Origin: Agathobaculum massiliense
GTDB taxonomy: Bacteria; Bacillota; Clostridia; Oscillospirales; Butyricicoccaceae
Assembly: GCF_900291975.1 (NCBI RefSeq)
Contig: NZ_OMPN01000001.1
Span: 1,860,001-1,924,000 of the forward strand
Length of the DNA: 64,000 bases
Reading direction: 5' to 3'
The notes under the pieces are model-generated. The model was given only the letters and a program-made list of their open reading frames with translations. It did no database searches and was not told where the DNA came from. The position numbers and the translations under genes were made by a program. Positions within the stretch are counted from its first letter, which is position 1, and each line of letters starts with the position of its first letter. This document shows, piece after piece, positions 50,084-58,225 of the stretch.

Positions 50084-50986
50084 ATGAGGGAAAATCACAG
50101 GCTGCAGGGGCATTTGCTCGCTATGCTGACTGTGCTGGTATGGGGTACGACATTTGTTTCGACCAAGGTGTTGCTGCGCGCGTTCACGCCGCTGGAAATC
50201 ATGGTCGCCCGCTTCGGGCTGGGCTTTGTAGCGCTGTTCGCCGCAGGGCGCGGGCTCGTCAGGCCGCAGAAATGGCAGCATGAGCTGCTGTTCGCACTGG
50301 CGGGGCTGACCGGCGTGTCGCTGTACTTTCTGATGGAGAATATCGCGCTGACCTATATTTCCGCGTCCCTGGTCGGCGTGATCGTGGCGGCGGCACCGCT
50401 GTTCACCGCGCTGGTCGCGGCGGTCGTGCTGCGCGAGAAACTCAGCCGCTGGTTTTTCCTCGGCTTTGTGTGCGCGATAGCGGGTGTGGCGATGACGTCG
50501 CTGGCGGGGGTGAGCGAGCTGAACCTCGACCCGCGCGGCGTACTGCTCGGCGTGGGGGCGGCGTTTGTTTGGGGCGTGTATTCGGTGATCGTGCGCAAGC
50601 TGGGCGCGATGGGCTACCGCACCGTGCCGCTGACCTGCCGCATTTTCGGCTACGGCCTGTTGTTCCTGCTGGTGCCCGCCCTGCTCGAGGGCTTTCCCGC
50701 GCTGCTGTCTGCATGGACCGAGCCGCTTCACGTCGCGAACCTGCTCTTCCTCGGCCTGCTGGCCTCCGCGACCTGCTTTGTGACCTGGAACCGGGCGGTG
50801 TTCCTGCTGGGGCCGGTCAAGACCAGCGCGTACATCTATGCCACGCCGGTGATCACCATTATCAGCTCGGCGCTCATCCTGCACGAAACTATGACGCCAA
50901 TCATGTGGCTGGGCACCGTGCTGGCGCTGGCCGGCCTAGTGCTCTCCGAGCGGCGGGAAAAGCCGGCGGGCGGAGAGGACGCATAA
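50084..50986 (+). CDS. EamA/DMT-family transporter
   Basis: The 300-residue protein has ten membrane segments in two EamA repeats (VLVWGTTFVSTKVLL near residue 17 and GVGAAFVWGVYSVIVRKLGA near residue 155). Members move amino acids, nucleosides or other metabolites; the substrate is not evident. A GGGGGATACC site precedes the ATG. It is followed by a strong terminator. Confidence 0.9.
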   Translation: MRENHRLQGHLLAMLTVLVWGTTFVSTKVLLRAFTPLEIMVARFGLGFVALFAAGRGLVRPQKWQHELLFALAGLTGVSLYFLMENIALTYISASLVGVIVAAAPLFTALVAAVVLREKLSRWFFLGFVCAIAGVAMTSLAGVSELNLDPRGVLLGVGAAFVWGVYSVIVRKLGAMGYRTVPLTCRIFGYGLLFLLVPALLEGFPALLSAWTEPLHVANLLFLGLLASATCFVTWNRAVFLLGPVKTSAYIYATPVITIISSALILHETMTPIMWLGTVLALAGLVLSERREKPAGGEDA

Positions 50987-50999
50987 GGGCATAAACGGA

Positions 51000-51034
51000 A
51001 AAAGGGCGGAAGCCATAGCGGCTTCCGCCCTTTT
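51000..51034. terminator. Convergent terminator (DMT transporter / recG)
   Basis: A perfect 15-bp stem (AAAAGGGCGGAAGCC and its complement) around a 5-base loop. The recG stop codon touches its right edge. Confidence 0.92.
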
Positions 51035-53075
51035 AGTTGAACACCTCGTCGTCCCGTGCGGCGAACATGCGCTGCACGCGCGCAGATAAGGTTGGATAGC
51101 CCTCCAGACGCGGATCGGCGGCAAGAATGGCCTCGGCCTCCTCGCGGGCGGACTGCATGAGTGCGAGGTCGGCCGCGAGATCAGCAACATGCAGCGCAGG
51201 CAGGCCGTGCTGCCGCCGGCCGAAAAAGTCGCCCGGCCCGCGCTGGGCGAGGTCGGCGCGCGCGATCTCGAACCCGTCGCCGGTCCGGCACAGGATTTTC
51301 AGGCGTTCGCGGGCAGATTCTCCCTTGTCCGCGCCGAAAAACACGCAGTAGGACTGCCGCGGCCCGCGCCCGACCCGCCCGCGGAGCTGGTGGAGCTGGG
51401 ACAGGCCGAAGCGGTCCGCGTCCTCCACTACCATCAGGTTGGCGTTCGGCACGTCCACGCCGACCTCGATCACGGTCGTGGCGACCAGGATATCATACTG
51501 CCGCGCGGCGAAATCGCGCATCACCTGCTCCTTGTCCGCGTTTTTCATGCGGCCGTGCAGCACGGCAACGCGGCGGTGCGGCAGGGCGGCCTGCAGGTCC
51601 TTTGCGTGCTGCTCCGCGCTTTTGAGGTTTAATTCGCCCTCCTCGACCAGCGGGCAGACGACGTAGGCCTGCCCGCCTGCCGCAATCTGCTTGTCGATAA
51701 AGGCGGTGATGCGCCGGCGCATATTTTCTCCCACCGCGTAGGTCTCGACCGGACTGCGGCCGGGCGGCAACTCGTCCAGCACGGATACGTCCAAGTCGCC
51801 GTACAGAATGAGCGCGAGCGTGCGCGGAATGGGCGTAGCTGACATGACCAGCACATGCGGCGTTTCCCCCTTGGCCGAAAGCGCGGCGCGCTGTGCCACG
51901 CCGAAGCGGTGCTGCTCGTCCGCAATGACCGCGCCCAGCCGGTGAAAGGCCACGCCCTGCTGGATGAGCGCGTGCGTGCCGACCACGACCTGCGCCGCGC
52001 CGGTTTCGATTGCGGCGAGCGCGGACCGCTTCTGCGCCGCGGTCATCGAGCCGGTGAGCAGGGTGCAGGAAATGCCCAGCCGGCCCAGCAGGGGGGCGAG
52101 CGTTTCCGCGTGCTGGACGGCGAGGATCTCGGTCGGCGCCATGAAAGCGGCCTGCCAGCCGTTCTGCGCGGCCAGGGCGCACAGCGCTGCCGCCACGACC
52201 GTCTTGCCCGAGCCGACGTCGCCCTGCACCAGCCGGTTCATCGGCCTGCCGGAGGCGCAGTCCGCCGCAACCTCCCCGATCGCGCGGCGCTGCGCGCCCG
52301 TGGGGGCGAAAGGCAGCGCGTCCAGATAGGCGTCCAGCCCGCCCTGCGCGAAAAGGATGCCGGAATCGGCGCGGCGGCGCTCCTTGAGCTGCTGCAGGCC
52401 GCAGCACAGCAGGAACAGCTCCTCGAACACCATGCGGCGGCGCGCCTCGGCAACTTCGTCCGCTGTCTGTGGGCGGTGGATGGCGGCCAGCGCGTCGGCC
52501 GCGTCCGGCAGGCGGTATTTGGCGCGCAGCACCTCGGGCAGCGGGTCGGGCCAGTCGCCCGGCACGGCGGCGAGCGCGGCTTCGGTCACGCGCTCCAGGT
52601 CGCGCTGGGTCAGCCCCGCGGTCAGCGGATAGACCGGCACGATGCGGCCTGGGTGGTCCGCGTCCGGCGCGACCTTTTCGGACTGGGGCGAAATGAGCGT
52701 CCGCGCGCGGCCAAAGCCCTGTATGCGGCCGTAAAACACATATTCCTGCCCCGCGCGCACCAGCGCGGCGGCGTAAGGGTTGTTGAACCAGGTGACGTGC
52801 AGTAAGCCGGACTCGTCAAAAATCGTGCATTTGACCAGCGTCAGCCCCTTGCGGATGCGGCTGAGCTTGGGTTCGGTACCCACGACCGCGCGGACGGTGT
52901 ATTTGTCCTCCGCGCCGATATCCGCGATGCGGGTGATGCGGGTGCGGTCCTCATAGTCGCGCGGATAGGTCTCAAGCGCGTCGCGCAGGGTGCGGATGTG
53001 CAGTTTTTCAAACAGCTTCGCCTTTTTCGGGCCGATGCCCTTGACGAATTGGATGCTGTCGTCCAGTGCCGGCAT
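51033..53075 (-). CDS. recG: ATP-dependent DNA helicase RecG
   Basis: The 680-residue helicase has the wedge domain, Walker A (LVQGDVGSGKTVVAAALC) near residue 278, the DEQH box, and the C-terminal motifs TTVIEVGVDVPNA and QLRGRVGRG. It reverses stalled forks and unwinds branched DNA. It follows lexA by 12 bases. Confidence 0.98.
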   Translation of the reverse strand: MPALDDSIQFVKGIGPKKAKLFEKLHIRTLRDALETYPRDYEDRTRITRIADIGAEDKYTVRAVVGTEPKLSRIRKGLTLVKCTIFDESGLLHVTWFNNPYAAALVRAGQEYVFYGRIQGFGRARTLISPQSEKVAPDADHPGRIVPVYPLTAGLTQRDLERVTEAALAAVPGDWPDPLPEVLRAKYRLPDAADALAAIHRPQTADEVAEARRRMVFEELFLLCCGLQQLKERRRADSGILFAQGGLDAYLDALPFAPTGAQRRAIGEVAADCASGRPMNRLVQGDVGSGKTVVAAALCALAAQNGWQAAFMAPTEILAVQHAETLAPLLGRLGISCTLLTGSMTAAQKRSALAAIETGAAQVVVGTHALIQQGVAFHRLGAVIADEQHRFGVAQRAALSAKGETPHVLVMSATPIPRTLALILYGDLDVSVLDELPPGRSPVETYAVGENMRRRITAFIDKQIAAGGQAYVVCPLVEEGELNLKSAEQHAKDLQAALPHRRVAVLHGRMKNADKEQVMRDFAARQYDILVATTVIEVGVDVPNANLMVVEDADRFGLSQLHQLRGRVGRGPRQSYCVFFGADKGESARERLKILCRTGDGFEIARADLAQRGPGDFFGRRQHGLPALHVADLAADLALMQSAREEAEAILAADPRLEGYPTLSARVQRMFAARDDEVFN

Positions 53076-53087
53076 AGGCGTCGCTCC

Positions 53088-53678
53088 TTAATATTCCCGA
53101 TAGACCGCTTTGACCACGCCGAGGATCTGGCAGCCCGTACCGTTGATAGGCGGGTAGGCCGGATTTTCCGGCATCAGCCATACGCCGTCCTGCGTGAGGT
53201 TCAGCGTTTTGCAGGTGGCCTCGTCCTCCAGCAGGGCGATGACGATATCGCCGCTGCGAGCCTGCGCGTCCTGCCGGACGATGACGAGGTCGCCGTCCAG
53301 GATGCCGGCGCCGGTCATGGAATCGCCGCGGATGCGCAGGGCATAGTATTCCCCGCCGCCGGCCGCCGGCTCGAACGGGACGTATCCGATATGCTCCTCC
53401 ACCGCAAGGATGGGCAGGCCGGCCGTTACCCGCCCGAGGATGGGGACGCGCGGCACCATGGACGGGCCGCTGACCGGCGTCAGCGCGCGGGATTTATGGT
53501 CGCTCGGCTCGAGATAGCCCGCCTCCTGCAGCTTTTTCAGATGCGCGTGTACGGTCGAGGGGGAACGCAGGTCCATTTCAGCGCAGATCTCTCGCACGGA
53601 GGGCGGGTAGCCATGCTCCAGGGAGAATTCGCTGATATAATCGAGGATGCGCTGCTGTTTTGGGGAAATTTTTTTCAT
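53088..53678 (-). CDS. lexA: SOS repressor LexA
   Basis: The 196-residue protein has the winged helix at residues 1-65, the self-cleavage bond Ala86-Gly87 (VTAG), the catalytic Ser120 (GDSM) and Lys157 (ATCKTL). It represses DNA-damage genes until RecA triggers cleavage. An SOS box lies upstream, so it represses itself. recG is directly downstream and may be part of the regulon here. Confidence 0.98.
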   Translation of the reverse strand: MKKISPKQQRILDYISEFSLEHGYPPSVREICAEMDLRSPSTVHAHLKKLQEAGYLEPSDHKSRALTPVSGPSMVPRVPILGRVTAGLPILAVEEHIGYVPFEPAAGGGEYYALRIRGDSMTGAGILDGDLVIVRQDAQARSGDIVIALLEDEATCKTLNLTQDGVWLMPENPAYPPINGTGCQILGVVKAVYREY

Positions 53679-53711
53679 GGGGTCTGCACTCCTTCACACC
53701 TTGCCTGAAAG

Positions 53712-53763
53712 GAACATACGTTCGCATTTTCTTCATTATACCGTATTATGGCGGGAAAAGCAA
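53712..53763 (-). promoter_or_regulatory. lexA promoter with SOS box
   Basis: A TATAAT box (53735-53740) with TTGCTT 17 bases upstream is followed by GAAC-ATAC-GTTC at 53712-53723, the Firmicutes LexA box GAAC-N4-GTTC, between promoter and start codon. Confidence 0.88.
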
Positions 53764-53828
53764 ACATTTGTTTCTATTGTTGCCGGAAATTTATAGATTC
53801 ATGACATGCTTTCCGCATTTTGCTTGTA

Positions 53829-53857
53829 TTTACAGGGCATTTGATATAAAATATAAG
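53829..53857 (+). promoter_or_regulatory. Promoter of the Asp23-fakA operon
   Basis: TTTACA (53829-53834) and TATAAG (53852-53857) are 17 bases apart on the plus strand. Confidence 0.85.
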
Positions 53858-53899
53858 GTAAGTAACCAGACAGCCAACCAATCACAGGGAGGGTTTTCT

Positions 53900-54250
53900 A
53901 TGACGATCAAGACTGATCTTGGATATATCGAAATCACAAACGAAGTGCTGGCCGGCATCGCGGGCTATGCGGCTTCCTCCTGTTTTGGAGTGAAGGGCAT
54001 GACCATCCGCTCGATGTCGGACGGACTGGCGCACCTGCTCGGACGGGAGAACCAGTCCCGCGGCGTTAAGGTGGCCGAGGCACCGGACGGCGGCGTCGAT
54101 ATCGACCTGCACATCGCGGTGGAACACGGGGTGAACATCGCGACCGTGTGCCGCTCGATCATCGGCGAGGTGCGCTACCATGTGGAGCGTCTGACCGGTG
54201 TAGACGTAAAAAACGTGGACGTTTATGTGGAGAGCATTCGCGCGGACTGA
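53900..54250 (+). CDS. Asp23/Gls24 family envelope-stress protein (YloU-like)
   Basis: The 116-residue protein has the Asp23 signature (TDLGYIEITNEVLAGIAGYA, and near the C-terminus GVDVKNVDVYVESI). Family members are membrane-associated and linked to envelope stress or lipid control. ATG 53900 follows AGGGAGGG. It precedes the FakA-like gene, the same pair as yloU-yloV of Bacillus, where recG also lies nearby. Confidence 0.93.
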   Translation: MTIKTDLGYIEITNEVLAGIAGYAASSCFGVKGMTIRSMSDGLAHLLGRENQSRGVKVAEAPDGGVDIDLHIAVEHGVNIATVCRSIIGEVRYHVERLTGVDVKNVDVYVESIRAD

Positions 54251-54343
54251 TAAGCAGGGGGTGCAGACCCCTGTATCCCCATACCGCCGCCGTTCGCGGG
54301 GCGCGGACGCGGTCTGAAAACAGAGATTAGGGAGAGTATGCAT

Positions 54344-55993
54344 ATGGCAGATCAGAAAATAGACGGCGCGCTTTTCAAATCCATGGTGATCGAGGGCGCG
54401 CTCGCCATTGCGGAAAACAAGGAGCGCGCCAATGAACTGAACGTGTTCCCCGTACCGGACGGCGATACAGGCACCAATATGTCCATGACCATGGCGTCCG
54501 CCATGACCGAGCTGGACAAGCTGGAGGAGCCGACGCTGGCAAAGGCTGCGGACACGGCCGCCTCCGCGCTGCTGCGCGGCGCGCGCGGCAATTCGGGCGT
54601 TATCCTGTCGCTGCTGTTCCGTGGCATGGCGAAAAAGTTGCGCGAGGCGGAGCAGGTGGACGGGCGTGCGCTGGCGCTCGCGCTGCGTGAGGGCGTGGAC
54701 ACCGCCTACAAGGCGGTCATGAAGCCGGCCGAGGGTACGATCCTGACCGTGTCGCGCGTATCCGCCCAGCACGCGGTCGAGGCCTGTCAGGCCGATTCGG
54801 CGCTGTCCGCAGAGCAGGTGCTTTGCGCAGTCCTCGAACGCGGGCGGGAGGCGCTCGCGGAAACCGTACACCAGAACCCCGTGCTGGAAAAGGCGGGCGT
54901 GGTGGACGCGGGTGCGTTCGGCTTCCTGACCATCCTGGAGGGCATGCTGGACGGGCTGCGTGGCGTCCGCAAGGAGCGCGCGGCCGCGCAGCCGGCGGCG
55001 AAGGCCGCCGCGGACTTCGCCGCCATTGCGGACGAGGAGATCACGTTCACCTACTGCACTGAGTTCATTGCCGCGCGCAAGGACAAGGCCCGCAACGTCG
55101 GCCGCCTGCGCGCGATCCTGAGCGATATTGGGGATTCGCTGGTTGTAGTGGAGGATGACGACATCGTTAAGGTGCATGTGCATACCGACCAACCGAACAG
55201 AGCGCTGGAGGAGGGGCTGAAATTCGGCCCGCTGCTCACGGTCAAAATCGAGAACATGCGCGAGCAGCACACCGCCAAGGTGATCGAGGGTACGGCGGAC
55301 GCGCCGGCCGAGCGCGTGATCGCCCCGCCGGAGAAAAAATACGGCTTTGTCGCGGTCGCGGCGGGCGACGGCCTGAAAAATGTGTTCACTGACCTGGGCG
55401 TGGACATGGTCGTGCAGGGCGGCCAGACCATGAACCCCTCGACCGACGATATCGTGCGTGCGGTGGACGCGGTGCCGGCGGAAACCGTGTTCGTGCTGCC
55501 CAACAATAAAAACATCATCATGGCGGCGGAGCAGGCCGCGCACCTGGCGGAGGGCAAAAAGCTGGTGGTCGTGCCGACCCGAACCATTCCGCAGGGGATT
55601 TCCGCGATGCTCGCCGCCGATCTGGACAGCGAGCAGGACAGCGGCCTCGCGGCGGCGATGGCCGACGCGGCGGCGCAGGTGCGCAGCGGACAGGTGACCT
55701 ACGCCGCGCGCGACAGCGAGTTCGACGGAAAGAAAATCAAACAGGGCGAATACCTGTCTCTGTGTGAAGGCAGGCTGTGCGCGAGCGGCCGCGAAAGCGT
55801 GGTGCTTAAAAAGCTGGTGCGCGAGATGGTGACCGACGACAGCGCGTTCGCCACCGTGATCTACGGCGAGGGCGTCAGCGCGGAGCAGGCCGCCGAGGTG
55901 GAGGCGTTGCTGCGCCGCGAGAACAAGGATATGGAGATCTCGGTCATCGACGGCGGACAGCCGGTGTACTATTATATCCTGTCGGTAGAATAA
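54344..55993 (+). CDS. fakA: Fatty acid kinase catalytic subunit FakA (DAK2 domain, YloV)
   Basis: The 549-residue protein has the DAK2 ATP-binding domain (NELNVFPVPDGDTGTNMSMT near residue 33; GARGNSGVILS near residue 80) and a C-terminal DegV-like half. FakA phosphorylates fatty acids held by FakB. ATG 54344 is preferred to 54338 because of ribosome-site spacing (AGGGAGAG, 7 bases). No fakB is in the window. Confidence 0.94.
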   Translation: MADQKIDGALFKSMVIEGALAIAENKERANELNVFPVPDGDTGTNMSMTMASAMTELDKLEEPTLAKAADTAASALLRGARGNSGVILSLLFRGMAKKLREAEQVDGRALALALREGVDTAYKAVMKPAEGTILTVSRVSAQHAVEACQADSALSAEQVLCAVLERGREALAETVHQNPVLEKAGVVDAGAFGFLTILEGMLDGLRGVRKERAAAQPAAKAAADFAAIADEEITFTYCTEFIAARKDKARNVGRLRAILSDIGDSLVVVEDDDIVKVHVHTDQPNRALEEGLKFGPLLTVKIENMREQHTAKVIEGTADAPAERVIAPPEKKYGFVAVAAGDGLKNVFTDLGVDMVVQGGQTMNPSTDDIVRAVDAVPAETVFVLPNNKNIIMAAEQAAHLAEGKKLVVVPTRTIPQGISAMLAADLDSEQDSGLAAAMADAAAQVRSGQVTYAARDSEFDGKKIKQGEYLSLCEGRLCASGRESVVLKKLVREMVTDDSAFATVIYGEGVSAEQAAEVEALLRRENKDMEISVIDGGQPVYYYILSVE

Positions 55994-56003
55994 AAAACAG
56001 CAG

Positions 56004-56026
56004 ACGCCTCCCGTCGGGGGAGGCGT
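56004..56026 (+). terminator. Terminator after fakA
   Basis: ACGCCTCCC pairs with GGGAGGCGT around a 5-base loop, then TTTTGTTT. The pth start is 19 bases on, so pth may rely on readthrough or its own start. Confidence 0.75.
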
Positions 56027-56044
56027 TTTGTTTGGAGAAGGACC

Positions 56045-56683
56045 ATGTCAGTATTCGATATTTTCAAAAAGCTGGACGAGCAGAAAGCCGCGCAGGCGGC
56101 GGGGCCGGTGGAATGGCTGGTCGTCGGCCTGGGCAACCCGGGCAGCAAATATGACAACACGCGGCATAACGCGGGTTTCCGCGCGCTCGAAGGCTGGTGC
56201 GCGCGCAGCGGACGGAGGATCGACCGCATGAAATTCAAGGCTCTGGTGGGCGAGGCCGCGCTCGGCGGCAGCCGCGTGCTGCTGATGAAGCCGCAGACGT
56301 TCATGAACCTGTCCGGCGAGGCGGTGCGCGACGCGGCGGCGTTTTACAAGATACCGCCCGAACGCATCATCGTGCTGTCGGACGACGTGTCGCTCGACGT
56401 GGGTACGCTGCGCGTGCGCGCGAAAGGCTCCGCGGGCGGGCAGAACGGGCTGAAGAACATCATCTACCATCTGGGCAGCGAGGATTTCCCGCGCGTCAAG
56501 ATCGGCGTGGGCAAAAAGCCGCATCCTGATTACGACCTGGCGGCCTGGGTGCTGGGCAAGTTCACTGCGGACGAGCAGAAAGCCATCGACAAGGCCTGCG
56601 CGGACGCGGTGGAGGCCGCGGCTTGCATCATTGCGGAAGGCTGCGCCGCCGCCGCGCAGAAATACAACGGCAGGCGACTGTGA
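56045..56683 (+). CDS. pth: Peptidyl-tRNA hydrolase with short N-terminal extension
   Basis: The 212-residue enzyme has GLGNPGSKYDNTRHNAGF near residue 30 with the catalytic histidine, PQTFMNLSGEAV, the DDVSLDVG aspartate and GSAGGQNGLKNI (Gln where His is common). About 22 extra residues at the N-terminus (MSVFDIFKKLDEQKAAQAAG) are helix-prone and unusual for the family. It recycles peptidyl-tRNAs. Confidence 0.96.
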   Translation: MSVFDIFKKLDEQKAAQAAGPVEWLVVGLGNPGSKYDNTRHNAGFRALEGWCARSGRRIDRMKFKALVGEAALGGSRVLLMKPQTFMNLSGEAVRDAAAFYKIPPERIIVLSDDVSLDVGTLRVRAKGSAGGQNGLKNIIYHLGSEDFPRVKIGVGKKPHPDYDLAAWVLGKFTADEQKAIDKACADAVEAAACIIAEGCAAAAQKYNGRRL

Positions 56684-56687
56684 AAAC

Positions 56688-56715
56688 AGCGTCCGGACCC
56701 GCAGGTCCGGACGCT
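56688..56715. terminator. Convergent terminator (pth / barstar)
   Basis: A perfect 12-bp stem (AGCGTCCGGACC and its complement) around CGCA, followed by GCTTTTATT on the plus strand. Confidence 0.88.
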
Positions 56716-56719
56716 GCTT

Positions 56720-56986
56720 TTATTCGGCCGAAAGCACGAACGACGGGTTCTCTGCCGCCGCGTCCGCCAGGACGCGCAGCAGCAGTTCGCCGTAGTTCCC
56801 CATGTTGTCAACCAGCTTTTCCGCGTGCCGCAGCGTCAGCCGCGCGGGCGGGCAGGCGGTCAGCAGGTCGTAAAGCGCGTCCAGCGTGCGCCCGTAATCG
56901 GCCGGAAACCCGAACGCCTTTGCCAGCGCGTCATGCGCCTGCGCGCGCGTATACAGGGTTTCCGCATCCAGAAGCAGCTCCCTCAT
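56720..56986 (-). CDS. Barstar-family ribonuclease inhibitor
   Basis: The 88-residue protein has the barstar layout: an early helix (AHDALAKAFGFPADYGRTLD), ALYDLLT, and a final strand region. Barstar binds and blocks barnase-type RNases. No barnase gene is seen here. ATG 56986 is preferred over 56995 because GGGGGA is 9 bases away. It is the last gene of a three-gene unit with a lipopeptide and a membrane protein. Confidence 0.85.
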   Translation of the reverse strand: MRELLLDAETLYTRAQAHDALAKAFGFPADYGRTLDALYDLLTACPPARLTLRHAEKLVDNMGNYGELLLRVLADAAAENPSFVLSAE

Positions 56987-57052
56987 CTTGTCCATTCCCC
57001 CAAATATGAAAAATGCAGGCCCGTTCCGGAAACGGGACGTCCGGTTTTCAGC

Positions 57053-57196
57053 CTATTCCGCGCGCGGGCCGGAAACAATGATCTCCGTCGGGCCGTCTGC
57101 GCCGCCGATCACGCCGACCGAAACGGCCTGCGCGCAACCGGCCAGCAGCGCAGCCGTACCCAGCAGCGCCAGCAGGAGGCATACCGCCTTTTTCAT
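57053..57196 (-). CDS. 47-residue lipoprotein carrying an ADGPT motif
   Basis: The frame starts MKKAVCLLLALLGTAALLAG and has a lipobox cysteine at residue 21. The mature part is about 27 residues and contains VGVIGGADGPTEIIVSG. This copies the IGIIGAADGPTSILVS segment of sodium-pumping decarboxylase beta subunits such as the one at 62818-63945. AGAGAGGTG precedes ATG 57196, and it lies 15 bases after the upstream gene. It is too short to be a pump. The role is unknown. Confidence 0.85.
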   Translation of the reverse strand: MKKAVCLLLALLGTAALLAGCAQAVSVGVIGGADGPTEIIVSGPRAE

Positions 57197-57211
57197 TCCG
57201 CACCTCTCTTC

Positions 57212-57649
57212 CTATGTCGCGTTCGGATAGAACAGGATATACAGCTTGTGATAAAATTCCTGCCCGCGGCCCCCCTCGATGCCGCGCAGCTTGCCGTCTA
57301 CAAACACAAAGCCGTCCGCGTTGACGCTGATTGAGCTGCCGTTTTCAAAGGTGACGGTCAGGCGGTTGGCGGTCAGCTTATCATCGCCGGGCTGGAAAAA
57401 ATGCGGATAGGGCGTATAGGTGTAGCCGCCGAGCAGGTCGGTATAGGAAGCGATCTGTTTTTCATCCGTCACTGCGGGGAGCGAGGTGTCGTTTTCGCTC
57501 AGCATCAGCGACGCCTGCACGCCCTTGCCCGCGATATCGGTAAAGGACTGGTGATAAAATTTGATGTACAGCATGCGCCCCGCGATGAACAGGAGAATGA
57601 CCAGCAGGGTGCCGCAGAGCGCAAAACCAAGCGCTGTCGATTTACGCAT
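57212..57649 (-). CDS. 145-residue membrane-anchored protein of unknown function
   Basis: The protein has a short basic start, one membrane segment near residues 8-30, and an extracellular beta-rich domain (RLTVTFENGSSISVNADGFV). ATG 57649 follows AAGGAG by 8 bases. It is the first gene of the unit that also encodes the ADGPT lipopeptide and barstar. No known domain was recognised. Confidence 0.8.
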   Translation of the reverse strand: MRKSTALGFALCGTLLVILLFIAGRMLYIKFYHQSFTDIAGKGVQASLMLSENDTSLPAVTDEKQIASYTDLLGGYTYTPYPHFFQPGDDKLTANRLTVTFENGSSISVNADGFVFVDGKLRGIEGGRGQEFYHKLYILFYPNAT

Positions 57650-57705
57650 GATACTTGCTCCTTGATCCGTAAAAATATGGCTTTTGTCCATATCAGGACA
57701 CTATT

Positions 57706-57734
57706 AGCATACCGTAAAACCGGAGGGCTGTCAA
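57706..57734 (-). promoter_or_regulatory. Promoter of the membrane protein-lipopeptide-barstar unit
   Basis: TTGACA (57729-57734) and TATGCT (57706-57711) are 17 bases apart on the minus strand. Confidence 0.75.
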
Positions 57735-57761
57735 TGTTCCAAACTGTAAACAAAGTATGAC

Positions 57762-57821
57762 TTGACAGGAAAATTCTACTGATGTAGAATAAGGCTGGAA
57801 AAAGGTTTTACAACCGTAGAA
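57762..57821 (+). promoter_or_regulatory. BlaI-type promoter and operators
   Basis: TTGACA (57762-57767) and TAGAAT (57785-57790) are 17 bases apart. A perfect inverted repeat ATTCTAC-TGAT-GTAGAAT (57773-57790) covers the -10 box, and a second, imperfect copy (TTTTAC-AACC-GTAGAA) lies at 57806-57821. Both fit BlaI/MecI-type operators containing TAC...GTA. Confidence 0.85.
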
Positions 57822-57835
57822 AAAGGGGTGGGACT

Positions 57836-58207
57836 ATGGACGAAATCAAACGCCTGCCGGATGCGGAGCTGGAGGTCATGCAAACGATCTGGGCGCTTCA
57901 GCCGCCGGTGACCGCGGCCGAGGTGCAGCAGAACGCGCCCAAGGAGTGGAAGCCGACCAGCGTGCTGACCTTCCTCTCCCGACTGTGCGAAAAGGGCTTC
58001 CTGCGGTGCGAAAAGCAGGGGCGGCAGAACTATTATACGCCGCTCGTTCGGGAGGAGGCATACCTCCAGCGGGAGAGCCGCAGCTTTGTGCAGCGCCTGT
58101 GCGGCGGCTCGGTGAAAAATCTGGTGGCGAGCCTGTCGGACGCGGGCGCGCTGACCGAGCGGGATATCGACGAGCTGCGTGCCTTTCTGGACGCGCAGGG
58201 GCGGTAA
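57836..58207 (+). CDS. BlaI/MecI-family repressor
   Basis: The 123-residue protein has the family start (RLPDAELEVMQTIWAL), a winged helix (PTSVLTFLSRLCEKGFLRCE, GRQNYYTPLV) and a C-terminal dimer part. It should bind the two operators upstream and be inactivated by the M56 protease encoded 18 bases downstream. No beta-lactamase or penicillin-binding protein gene is next to it. Confidence 0.95.
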   Translation: MDEIKRLPDAELEVMQTIWALQPPVTAAEVQQNAPKEWKPTSVLTFLSRLCEKGFLRCEKQGRQNYYTPLVREEAYLQRESRSFVQRLCGGSVKNLVASLSDAGALTERDIDELRAFLDAQGR

Positions 58208-58225
58208 GGACAGGAGGGGTAGGAT

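Noticed and set aside
54251-54343. Hairpin CAGGGG...CCCCTG between the Asp23 and fakA genes
   Set aside because: Only 6 bp and no T-run; it is too weak to call a terminator or regulator.
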